DNA of 43,789 bases from an uncultured Pelagibacteraceae bacterium (GTDB lineage: Bacteria > Pseudomonadota > Alphaproteobacteria > Pelagibacterales > Pelagibacteraceae). Of this stretch, positions 36,646 to 43,789 are shown in pieces. The position numbers and the translations under genes were made by a program. The notes beneath the pieces were generated by a model that saw nothing but the letters and a program-made list of their open reading frames with translations, had not been told where the DNA came from and did no database searches. How positions within the stretch are numbered: position 1 is the stretch's first letter; the number at the start of each line of letters is the position of its first letter. The stretch spans positions 1 through 43,789 of the forward strand of contig CACGOO010000010.1 of assembly GCA_902574685.1 (NCBI GenBank), read 5' to 3'.

Positions 36646-37065
36646 ATGTTAGAAACTATTGAAGAAAAATGTCAAAAAAATGGAGTCAAACTCACAGATC
36701 AAAGAAGGATAATTGCTAGAGTAATATCCGAATCTAAAAAAACGTATGGAGAGTCTGACCACCCGGATGTTGATGAATTATATAATAGAGTTTCTCAAAT
36801 AGATTCTAAAATTAGCATTGCTACAGTTTATAGAACAGTTAAGCTTTTTGAAGAAGCAGGTATATTAACAAAGCATGATTTTAAATCTGGAAAGGCGAGA
36901 TATGAATTAAATGATGATCATAATCATTTAATTGATATAAAAACTGGAGAAATAATAGAATTTGTTGACGAAGAGATTGAAGAATTACAAAAAAAAATCG
37001 CTGATAAGTACGGCTATAAGCTCGTTGATCATAAATTAGAGCTATACGGAATCAAAAAAAAGTAA
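36646..37065 (+). CDS. fur: Fur/Mur-family metal-responsive regulator
   Basis: The 139-residue protein has the winged-helix N-terminal domain (VKLTDQRRIIARVI and SKISIATVYRTVKLFEEAGI) and a C-terminal metal-sensing domain (HNHLIDIKTGEIIEFVDEEI). The CxxC zinc pairs of E. coli Fur are absent, as in alphaproteobacterial Fur/Mur proteins, some of which sense manganese. It may regulate iron or manganese uptake genes elsewhere. It lies 8 bp after tsaB and 3 bp before miaB, an unusual place for a global regulator but one often seen in Alphaproteobacteria. Confidence 0.93.
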   Translation: MLETIEEKCQKNGVKLTDQRRIIARVISESKKTYGESDHPDVDELYNRVSQIDSKISIATVYRTVKLFEEAGILTKHDFKSGKARYELNDDHNHLIDIKTGEIIEFVDEEIEELQKKIADKYGYKLVDHKLELYGIKKK

Positions 37066-37068
37066 TTA

Positions 37069-38400
37069 ATGCATAAAAAGGTTTTTATAAAGACATTTGG
37101 TTGTCAAATGAATGAGTATGACTCCAACAGGATATACGATGCTGTTAGGGCTATAGGTTATAATAAAACTGAAAATCAGGATGAAGCTGATTGTTATATA
37201 TTAAACACTTGTCATATTAGAGATAAAGCTAAAGATAAAGTTTATCATGAGATTGGGAGAGTAAAAAAACTATATAAAGACAAAAAAAAACCAATTATGG
37301 TTGTTGCAGGTTGCGTTGCACAAGCTGAAAATACTGAGATGCTTGATAGAGAGAAATATATAGATTTAGTTATAGGGCCTCAATCTTATCAAAAAATAAA
37401 TAATCTTTTGAAAAACTTTGAAGAAGAAAATAAAGTTGAAGAAACTGATTTCGACTCAGTTTCAAAGTTTAGGTACTTCGATAATATTAAAAATAACAAC
37501 ACCAATGTTTCATCTTTTTTAACGATTCAAGAGGGTTGTGATAAGTTCTGTCACTTTTGTGTTGTTCCTTATACTAGAGGACCAGAGTATTCTAGACCAT
37601 TCAAAAGCATTATTGATGAAGCTGAGAGATTGATAAAGAATGGATCTAGAGAAATAACTTTTCTTGGTCAAAACGTAAATGCATATTCTTATAAAGACGG
37701 ATCTAGGGAGTACCGACTGTCAGATCTTATAAATACACTCAGCAAATATGATGAAATAATTAGAATAAGGTATACTACTTCGCATCCAAGAGATATGACA
37801 GATGATCTTATTGAATGTTACAAAAATTCAAAAAAATTAATGCCTTTTGTTCATTTACCAATTCAAAGTGGTTCTGACAGAATATTAAAAATGATGAACA
37901 GAAAGCATACTGTAAATTATTATTTGAATATTTATGAAAAATTAATCAAAATTAATCCTGACATAAAATTTTCTAGTGACTTTATTATTGGATACCCCGG
38001 AGAAACAGAAAATGATTTCAAAGAAACCATAAATTTAGTTAATAAAATTAAATTTATAAATTCATTCTCTTTTATTTTTAGCCCAAGACCAGGGACAAAG
38101 GCTGCCGGATTAGAGATTACTGATAAAGATAAACTTAAAAATAGGCTTATAACTATTCAAGACAAATTATTTAGTAATCAAATAGAATTGAATAAATCTT
38201 TTGAAGGCAAAACTTTAGAAGTACTTGTTGAAAATAAACTTAAAAACCAAAACAAATATTTTGGAAGAAATAAATTTTTAAGTTCAGTTATTTTTGATGG
38301 TAATGAAAGTCATATTGGCAAATTAATTAAAGTGAATATCGAAAAAAGTAATCAAAATTCTTTATTTGGTAAAGTAACAGATGAAATGAAAGCAGCATAA
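37069..38400 (+). CDS. miaB: tRNA-2-methylthio-N6-dimethylallyladenosine synthase MiaB
   Basis: MiaB is a radical-SAM methylthiotransferase for A37 of tRNAs. The 443-residue protein has the N-terminal cluster cysteines in FIKTFGCQMNEYDS, LNTCHIRD and VVAGCVAQ, then the radical-SAM EGCDKFCHFCVVPYTRGPEY, QNVNAYSY, and a C-terminal TRAM domain (about 375-440). All six cluster cysteines are present. It is the first of a tight run miaB-phoH-ybeY-lnt-metK. Confidence 0.98.
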   Translation: MHKKVFIKTFGCQMNEYDSNRIYDAVRAIGYNKTENQDEADCYILNTCHIRDKAKDKVYHEIGRVKKLYKDKKKPIMVVAGCVAQAENTEMLDREKYIDLVIGPQSYQKINNLLKNFEEENKVEETDFDSVSKFRYFDNIKNNNTNVSSFLTIQEGCDKFCHFCVVPYTRGPEYSRPFKSIIDEAERLIKNGSREITFLGQNVNAYSYKDGSREYRLSDLINTLSKYDEIIRIRYTTSHPRDMTDDLIECYKNSKKLMPFVHLPIQSGSDRILKMMNRKHTVNYYLNIYEKLIKINPDIKFSSDFIIGYPGETENDFKETINLVNKIKFINSFSFIFSPRPGTKAAGLEITDKDKLKNRLITIQDKLFSNQIELNKSFEGKTLEVLVENKLKNQNKYFGRNKFLSSVIFDGNESHIGKLIKVNIEKSNQNSLFGKVTDEMKAA

Positions 38401-38401
38401 T

Positions 38402-39409
38402 TTGAAAAATTTTGCAAAATCAAAAATTAATCCTGATTTAAAATACGTATATTCAGAAAACAATGCCTTAAGTATTGTATTTCAAAGTAATGAATTACTT
38501 TTGGGTGTATTAGGAGAATTTAATAATAACTTAAAAGAATTAGAAAAAATTACAAATACTAGCATTTACTCTAGAGGAAATTCAATTTTATTAAAAAATA
38601 CTCCTGAAAAAAATGAACTGATAAAGAATGCAATTCAATTTCTTGTAGATCAATTTTTAAATAATGGATCATTAGAAAGAAAGGATATAGAATCATCTGT
38701 AAATAAATTTATGATTGATGAAAAAGTTACAAGTAAAAGTGGAAATGTAGAATACATAATAAAAACTCCAAAGAAATCTGTAATACCAAGATCAGAGAAG
38801 CAAAAAAATTATATAAGGGCTTTAAAAGAATCTGATATTGTTATTTCTGCAGGACCAGCGGGAACTGGTAAAACTTTTTTAGCTGTAGCTGTTGCCTTAA
38901 CAATGTTGCTTGAAAAAAAAATAGAGAGAATCATTTTATCTAGACCAGCGGTAGAAGCAGGAGAGAGATTAGGTTTTTTACCAGGAGATATGAGAGAAAA
39001 AGTTGACCCTTATTTAAGACCTCTTTATGATTCATTATATGACTTATTAGATTTTGAAAAAATTCAAAAAAAAATAGAAGTTGGAGATATTGAGATTGCA
39101 CCACTTGCATTCATGAGAGGAAGAACTTTAAAAAATTCATTTGCAATACTCGATGAAGCACAAAATGCAACAGATACTCAAATAAAAATGTTTTTAACAA
39201 GAATTGGTGAAAATTCCAAAATAGTAATTAACGGTGATCCTTCTCAAATAGACTTACCTAATAAAACAATGTCAGGTTTAAATAGATCAAAAAAATTACT
39301 TGGTCATTTAAAAGAGATATCTGTGGTAGATTTTGATCATACTGATGTTGTAAGACACCCACTAGTTTCAAAGATAGTCAAGGCTTATTCTGATAAAAAT
39401 TCAGATTAA
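38402..39409 (+). CDS. PhoH-like ATPase
   Basis: PhoH family proteins are P-loop ATPases linked to RNA metabolism and usually sit next to ybeY. The 335-residue protein starts at a TTG 1 bp after the miaB stop; the next ATG is about 100 codons downstream and would remove the N-terminal KH-like part. The core has SAGPAGTGKTFLAVAVAL (Walker A), RPAVEAGERLGFLPGDMREK, LAFMRGRTLKNSFAILDEAQ (Walker B) and VINGDPSQIDLP. It overlaps the ybeY ATG by one base. Confidence 0.94.
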   Translation: MKNFAKSKINPDLKYVYSENNALSIVFQSNELLLGVLGEFNNNLKELEKITNTSIYSRGNSILLKNTPEKNELIKNAIQFLVDQFLNNGSLERKDIESSVNKFMIDEKVTSKSGNVEYIIKTPKKSVIPRSEKQKNYIRALKESDIVISAGPAGTGKTFLAVAVALTMLLEKKIERIILSRPAVEAGERLGFLPGDMREKVDPYLRPLYDSLYDLLDFEKIQKKIEVGDIEIAPLAFMRGRTLKNSFAILDEAQNATDTQIKMFLTRIGENSKIVINGDPSQIDLPNKTMSGLNRSKKLLGHLKEISVVDFDHTDVVRHPLVSKIVKAYSDKNSD

Positions 39410-39855
39410 TGATTAAAGCCAACATAGTTTTAGATAAAAAAATTTGGGAAAAGAAATTAAAAAAACCAGAGATATACTTCAAAAAGAAATTAAACAAATT
39501 ATCTAAATTAAGCATCTTTAAAAATAAAAACCAAGAATTTACTGTGATGCTTACTAATAATAAAAAAATGAAAGATTTAAATTTAAAATTTAGAAATAAA
39601 AATGTTTCAACGGACGTACTTTCTTTTCCTTTAAAAGTTAAATTAAAAAATAAATTATATTTAGGAGATATAGCAATTTCTTTTGAAATAATTAACAAAA
39701 GAGCAAAATCAACGAGTTTTGATCATGAATTAGATAAAATGTGGATACACGGTTATTTACATCTCTTAGGGCATGATCATAAAAAAAATAAAGATTATTA
39801 TTTAATGAACAAAAGAGAAAATTTGATATTAAAAAAATTGAATAAAATAAATTGA
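39409..39855 (+). CDS. ybeY: Endoribonuclease YbeY
   Basis: YbeY is a zinc-dependent endoribonuclease for 16S rRNA 3'-end maturation and ribosome quality control. The 148-residue protein has NKKMKDLNLKFRNKNVSTDV, LYLGDIAISFE and the zinc-binding HGYLHLLGHDHK near residue 114. It overlaps phoH by 1 bp and lnt by 4 bp (TTGA). The corC/hlyC gene usually found between ybeY and lnt is absent. Confidence 0.96.
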   Translation: MIKANIVLDKKIWEKKLKKPEIYFKKKLNKLSKLSIFKNKNQEFTVMLTNNKKMKDLNLKFRNKNVSTDVLSFPLKVKLKNKLYLGDIAISFEIINKRAKSTSFDHELDKMWIHGYLHLLGHDHKKNKDYYLMNKRENLILKKLNKIN

Positions 39856-41372
39856 AATCTATTTTACAAAATAAAGCTTATCTATATTTAACATGTTTAT
39901 TTTTAGGTATAATAACATCATTTAGTTTACCGCCATATAATTTTGTATTTCTTAATTTTTTATCACTTCCAACATTACTTTATATATTAATAAATTATAC
40001 CCATAAAAAAATCATATCATTTTTTGTTGGTTGGTTCTTTGGATTTGGTTATTTTATTTCTAACCTTTATTGGATTACAAATTCTTTAACATTTGATGTA
40101 AATTTTAAATTAATTATTCCATTTGCATTAATATTAATACCTTTATTTTTGGGAATATTTTATGGTTTAGTAACTTTTCTAAGTAGCCTTTTTAATTTAA
40201 AAAATAAACTCTCATCAGTTTTGATTTTTTCGATTTTTTTTGGTGGGATTGAATTTCTAAGAAGTTTTATTTTAGGTGGTTTTCCATGGAATCTATTAGT
40301 CTTTAGTGTTTCAAATAACTTACCTTCTTTACAAATTTTATCCTATGTAGGGACCTACTCGTTAAATTTATTATCAATCACAATTTTCTTATTACCAATA
40401 ATATTTTTTCATAAGTATAAAAGTTCAGCAGCAGTTATCTTTTTTTGTTTTGGATTAATTCTAGTAGTAATAAATTATTCGTATGGATACTTTAATATTA
40501 AAAATTTTGAAAAAAAAAAATACGACAAGCTAGATTCTGTTATTCGAGTTGTTTCTCCAAAAGTACCAATTGAAAGATTCTTAAAAAATCAGAGTCCTAA
40601 AAAAAATATCGATGAATTGCTTACTTTAAGTGATCCAAATAAATCTGAAAAAAAAATATTTATTTTTCCCGAGGGTATAATTACTAGTATTTATTTTAGA
40701 GATCTCAAATTTTTTAAAAATATCTTCAAAAAAAAATTTAATGCAAACCATAAAGTCATTTTGGGAATTAATAGTATTAAAGAAAATAAAATTTATAATT
40801 CTTTAGTAGTATTAAATTCTGACACAGAATTATTGTATAAATACAACAAGAATAAACTAGTTCCATTCGGAGAATTTTTACCATTTGAAAATTTCTTCAA
40901 AAGAGTAGGTTTAAAAAAAATAACACAAGGGTATCAATCATTTTCAGCTGATAATAAAAGAGAAATTCTGAACATTGATAAAATAAAATTCATCCCACTT
41001 ATTTGTTATGAAATTATTTATTCAGGAAAAATTAATCTAAATAAAAAATATTACGATTTTATATTAAATATTTCTGAGGATGGTTGGTTTGGTAAATCTA
41101 TTGGACCCGCTCAACACTTATCACATTCGATATTTAGATCAATTGAAGAAGGTAAAAATGTTATTAGATCTACAAACAATGGGGTTTCTGCTTTTGTTAA
41201 TCCCAAAGGTCAAATTATTAAACAAATTAGTGAAAAAGGATATTTTGATGTTAATAAAATCAAACGTGTTGATAAAACTTATTTTGCTGAACACGGTAAT
41301 AAGATCTTCTTTTATTTTGTCATAATTTATACTACTTTCATTGTGATTTTAAAAATTAGGGAGAATAAATGA
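39852..41372 (+). CDS. lnt: Apolipoprotein N-acyltransferase
   Basis: Lnt adds the third acyl chain to lipoproteins. The 506-residue protein starts at a TTG overlapping the ybeY stop. It has about six N-terminal membrane helices (residues 8-210) with LGGFPWNLL, then a nitrilase-like periplasmic domain with the catalytic triad Glu274 (FIFPEGI), Lys335 ([11 protein letters not shown]) and Cys385 (PLICYE). [14 protein letters not shown] is also typical. Lipoproteins encoded in this window (LptE, DUF3576, the BON protein) would be its substrates. The stop overlaps the metK start (ATGA). Confidence 0.96.
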   Translation: MKSILQNKAYLYLTCLFLGIITSFSLPPYNFVFLNFLSLPTLLYILINYTHKKIISFFVGWFFGFGYFISNLYWITNSLTFDVNFKLIIPFALILIPLFLGIFYGLVTFLSSLFNLKNKLSSVLIFSIFFGGIEFLRSFILGGFPWNLLVFSVSNNLPSLQILSYVGTYSLNLLSITIFLLPIIFFHKYKSSAAVIFFCFGLILVVINYSYGYFNIKNFEKKKYDKLDSVIRVVSPKVPIERFLKNQSPKKNIDELLTLSDPNKSEKKIFIFPEGIITSIYFRDLKFFKNIFKKKFNANHKVILGINSIKENKIYNSLVVLNSDTELLYKYNKNKLVPFGEFLPFENFFKRVGLKKITQGYQSFSADNKREILNIDKIKFIPLICYEIIYSGKINLNKKYYDFILNISEDGWFGKSIGPAQHLSHSIFRSIEEGKNVIRSTNNGVSAFVNPKGQIIKQISEKGYFDVNKIKRVDKTYFAEHGNKIFFYFVIIYTTFIVILKIRENK

Positions 41373-42532
41373 AAAAAGATTACTTATTTACTAGCGAGTC
41401 GGTATCCGAAGGTCATCCAGATAAAGTTTGTGATAGAATTTCAGATATGGTTGTAGATACATATTTGGCTGCTGAACCTCAATCTAGAGTTGCTTGTGAA
41501 ACTTTAACAACAACAAACAAAGTTGTCTTAGCTGGTGAAGTAAGGGGTCCAGAAATCAAAAAAGATGATTTAATTCAAAAAGTAAGACATTGCATCAAAG
41601 ATATTGGTTATGATCAAAAAGGATTTACTTGGAAAGAAGCAACATCAATTGAAAGCCATTTACACGCTCAATCTGCTGATATTGCCATGGGTGTAGACTC
41701 TTCTGGAAATAAAGATGAAGGTGCGGGTGATCAAGGGATTATGTTTGGTTATGCTTGTAATGAAACTGATGTCCTTATGCCAGCTCCAATACATTTCTCT
41801 CATAAAATATTAAGACTTATGGCTGAGGATAGAAAATCTGGTACCTTAAAAAATATAGAACCAGATTCAAAAAGTCAAATAACAATAGAATATAAAGATG
41901 GAAAACCATCATCAGTGAAATCAGTAGTTATATCAACTCAACACTCACCAGATGTAAATCAAGCTCAAGTTAGAGATTTAGTAAAACCTTATATTGAAAG
42001 ATCAATACCAAAAGAGTTATTAAGTTCATTAGATGAAAAAGAAATTTATGTAAACCCAACAGGAAATTTTGTTATTGGAGGTCCTGATGGTGATAGTGGT
42101 TTGACAGGTAGAAAAATAATTGTCGATACTTATGGTGGTGCTGCGCCCCACGGTGGAGGAGCATTTTCAGGAAAAGATCCAACTAAGGTAGATAGATCAG
42201 CGGCTTATGCATCAAGATATTTGGCAAAAAATGTTGTAGCTTCTAAAATTGCAGATAAATGTTTGATTCAACTTGCATATGCTATAGGTGTATCAAAACC
42301 TTTATCAATTTATGTTGATTTATTCGATAATGATGATGAAAAAAATAAATATGTAGAAAAACTTATACATGAAAATTTTGATTTAAGTCCAAGAGGCATA
42401 AGAGAAATGCTAGGTTTAAATAAACCTATATATGAAAAAACGGCAGCTTATGGCCACTTTGGAAGAATTCCTGATGATAAAGGTTCATTTTCATGGGAAA
42501 AGACCGATAAATCAGACATATTTAACAAGTAA
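41369..42532 (+). CDS. metK: S-adenosylmethionine synthetase
   Basis: MetK makes S-adenosylmethionine from methionine and ATP. The 387-residue protein has [36 protein letters not shown], the P-loop-like [20 protein letters not shown] and [22 protein letters not shown] purine stretch precedes the ATG. It overlaps lnt by 4 bp and is the last gene before a strong terminator. SAM made here feeds MiaB, RsmG and RsmI. I saw no SAM riboswitch, and there is no room for a leader within the operon. Confidence 0.98.
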   Translation: MKKDYLFTSESVSEGHPDKVCDRISDMVVDTYLAAEPQSRVACETLTTTNKVVLAGEVRGPEIKKDDLIQKVRHCIKDIGYDQKGFTWKEATSIESHLHAQSADIAMGVDSSGNKDEGAGDQGIMFGYACNETDVLMPAPIHFSHKILRLMAEDRKSGTLKNIEPDSKSQITIEYKDGKPSSVKSVVISTQHSPDVNQAQVRDLVKPYIERSIPKELLSSLDEKEIYVNPTGNFVIGGPDGDSGLTGRKIIVDTYGGAAPHGGGAFSGKDPTKVDRSAAYASRYLAKNVVASKIADKCLIQLAYAIGVSKPLSIYVDLFDNDDEKNKYVEKLIHENFDLSPRGIREMLGLNKPIYEKTAAYGHFGRIPDDKGSFSWEKTDKSDIFNK

Positions 42533-42587
42533 ATAAGTTGAATATTAAAAAAAAATAAATATATTTCAAACACATTATTGAAATTTC

Positions 42588-42614
42588 AAAATGGGCTTCG
42601 GCCCATTTTTTTTT
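42588..42614 (+). terminator. Rho-independent terminator after metK
   Basis: The stem ATGGGC / GCCCAT with a stable TTCG tetraloop is extended by A-T pairs and followed by nine T residues. It ends the tsaB-metK operon 55 bp after the metK stop and lies 13 bp before the nusA ATG. nusA must therefore either start from a promoter in the metK-terminator gap or rely on read-through. The preceding AT-rich 55 bp contains no obvious gene. Confidence 0.93.
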
Positions 42615-42626
42615 AGGATTTATAAA

Positions 42627-43789
42627 ATGTTAAATAGAAGAGCAGATAAACTAGAATTGATAAGAATAGCTGAAGCTGTAGCTTTAGAAAAATCTATTGA
42701 TAAAGAATTAATAATTGGCTCAATGGAAAATGGTATTGCAAAAGCAGCTAAATCTAAATTTGGATCAGACAATGAAATTAAAGTTGAAATTGATAGGGAA
42801 AGTGGAGATATAGGAATTTTTAGAAAATTAGTGATAGTGGAAAATCCTGAAAATTCAAATTTAGAAATAACTTTGGATGATGCAATAAAGCTTGATGAAC
42901 ATAATGAAGGAAAACAAATAGGTGATGAAGTGCTTCAACCATTACCATCATTTGATTTTGGAAGAATTGCAGCTCAAACTGCAAAGCAAGTAATTAGTTT
43001 TAATGTAAGGGAGGCAGAAAGAGAAAGACAGTACAACGACTTTAAAGATAAAATTGATACAATTTTAAGTGGTATAGTAAAAAGATTAGAATTTGGGAAT
43101 GTAATTGTTGATTTAGGAAGAACAGAAGCAATAATTCAAAAAAATGAAATGATCCCTAGAGAGAACATAAAAGCAGGAGACAGAGTAAAAGCTTATTGCT
43201 TGGATGTAAGAAGAGAGCCAAGAGGTCAACAAATATTTCTTTCAAGAGCACATCCTAAATTTATGGAAAAGCTATTTATCCAAGAAGTGCCTGAAATTTA
43301 TGACGGGCTTATTGAGATTAAATCATCTTCAAGGGATCCAGGTAGTAGAGCTAAAATTTGTGTAAAAGCCATTGACACATCTTTAGATCCAGTAGGAGCA
43401 TGTGTAGGTATGAGAGGTAGTAGAGTTCAAGCAGTTGTAAATGAACTTCAAGGTGAAAAAATTGATATAGTAAATTGGTCTGAGGATCCAGCAGTTGTTG
43501 TAGCAAATGCTCTGTCACCCGCAGAAGTACAAAGAGTAAACGTTGATGAGGAAGCAAGAAAACTCGACGTTATTTTAACAGATGAAAATCTTAGCAAAGC
43601 AATTGGTAGAAGAGGTCAAAATGTTAGATTAGCCACAAAATTAATGAATTACGAAATAAATATTATGACCGACCAAGAAGACTCAGAAAGAAGACAGATA
43701 GAGTTCAAGGAAAAAACTGATAATTTTGTAAAAAACTTAGAATTAGATGAAACATTGGGTCAACTACTTGTGGCTGAGGGGTTCTCATC
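42627..43789 (+). CDS. nusA: Transcription elongation/termination factor NusA (5' part, runs off the window)
   Basis: 387 complete codons are visible and no stop occurs before the window end. The N-terminal domain (1-125) has ELIRIAEAVALEKSIDKELI. The S1 domain (about 140-205) has GIVKRLEFGNVIVDLGRTEA, and the KH domains carry GACVGMRGSRVQAV and SKAIGRRGQNVRLATKLM. The last residues (LDETLGQLLVAEGFS) enter the helical C-terminal repeats. rimP, which usually precedes nusA, is absent and the terminator lies directly upstream. Confidence 0.97.
   Translation, partial: MLNRRADKLELIRIAEAVALEKSIDKELIIGSMENGIAKAAKSKFGSDNEIKVEIDRESGDIGIFRKLVIVENPENSNLEITLDDAIKLDEHNEGKQIGDEVLQPLPSFDFGRIAAQTAKQVISFNVREAERERQYNDFKDKIDTILSGIVKRLEFGNVIVDLGRTEAIIQKNEMIPRENIKAGDRVKAYCLDVRREPRGQQIFLSRAHPKFMEKLFIQEVPEIYDGLIEIKSSSRDPGSRAKICVKAIDTSLDPVGACVGMRGSRVQAVVNELQGEKIDIVNWSEDPAVVVANALSPAEVQRVNVDEEARKLDVILTDENLSKAIGRRGQNVRLATKLMNYEINIMTDQEDSERRQIEFKEKTDNFVKNLELDETLGQLLVAEGFS

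Noticed and set aside
42533-42587. Possible small gene or riboswitch between metK and the terminator.
   Set aside because: The stretch is AT-rich, has no conserved fold or ORF, and lies downstream of metK, not upstream.
43351-43557. Minus-strand ORF near the right end.
   Set aside because: It is a shadow of nusA, whose plus-strand frame continues without a stop through this region with clear KH motifs.

Overview
This is an AT-rich (roughly 70% A+T), gene-dense bacterial chromosome segment. It most resembles a streamlined marine alphaproteobacterium of the SAR11 clade (Pelagibacter-like). The basis is the low GC, the tiny or negative intergenic gaps, gene families typical of Alphaproteobacteria (DUF3576 lipoprotein, LptE-HolA next to LeuS, a Fur/Mur regulator without CxxC zinc sites, an alphaproteobacterial-type adenosine kinase) and the gene order. 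I see no phage, transposon, CRISPR, rRNA or tRNA, and no gene-free stretch longer than about 215 bp.

Region 1 (1-15726) is the cluster that in many Alphaproteobacteria lies beside the replication origin: hemE end, hemH, hemJ, rho, mnmE, mnmG, rsmG, parA, parB, then on the other strand holA, lptE, leuS and a DUF3576 lipoprotein. A perfect parS site sits inside rsmG, just before parAB. The order is broken once, between rho and mnmE, by an inverted two-gene cassette: a sulfotransferase and a TPR/O-GlcNAc-transferase-like protein.

Region 2 (15727-19326) holds a strongly expressed-looking porin with a good ribosome-binding site and terminator, a ThiE/TenI-like protein, the PLP-homeostasis protein YggS, an L,D-transpeptidase-fold protein, an unusual OmpR-type winged-helix protein and a 42-residue ArfA-like ribosome-rescue factor.

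Region 3 (19316-25478, minus strand) is grpE-dnaK-dnaJ followed by dapB, nth and an adenosine kinase. dapB is split by a one-base shift in a homopolymer.

Region 4 (25515-30987) holds rdgB, a penicillin-binding-protein activator broken in two A-runs, rsmI, a BON-domain lipoprotein (DolP-like) and a malic enzyme/phosphotransacetylase fusion. The activator, rsmI and BON gene recall the E. coli yraL-lpoA-yraP neighbourhood.

Region 5 (31032-36312) is murJ-trpS-nfu-bax, facing a polysaccharide deacetylase, so it combines envelope and translation genes. Region 6 (36260-43789) is a compact operon: short tsaB, fur/mur, miaB, phoH, ybeY, lnt, metK, then a terminator and the start of nusA. Compared with the usual alphaproteobacterial order, rimI, corC, trmB and rimP are missing from this run.

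The most unusual things are the broken or slipped genes at homopolymers, the parS site inside a coding sequence, the inserted glycosyl/sulfo-transferase pair, the ArfA-like micro-gene, the half-size TsaB, and divergent gene pairs whose start codons touch or overlap. I do not see one convincing new multi-gene defence or metabolic system. The inserted transferase pair is the nearest candidate.
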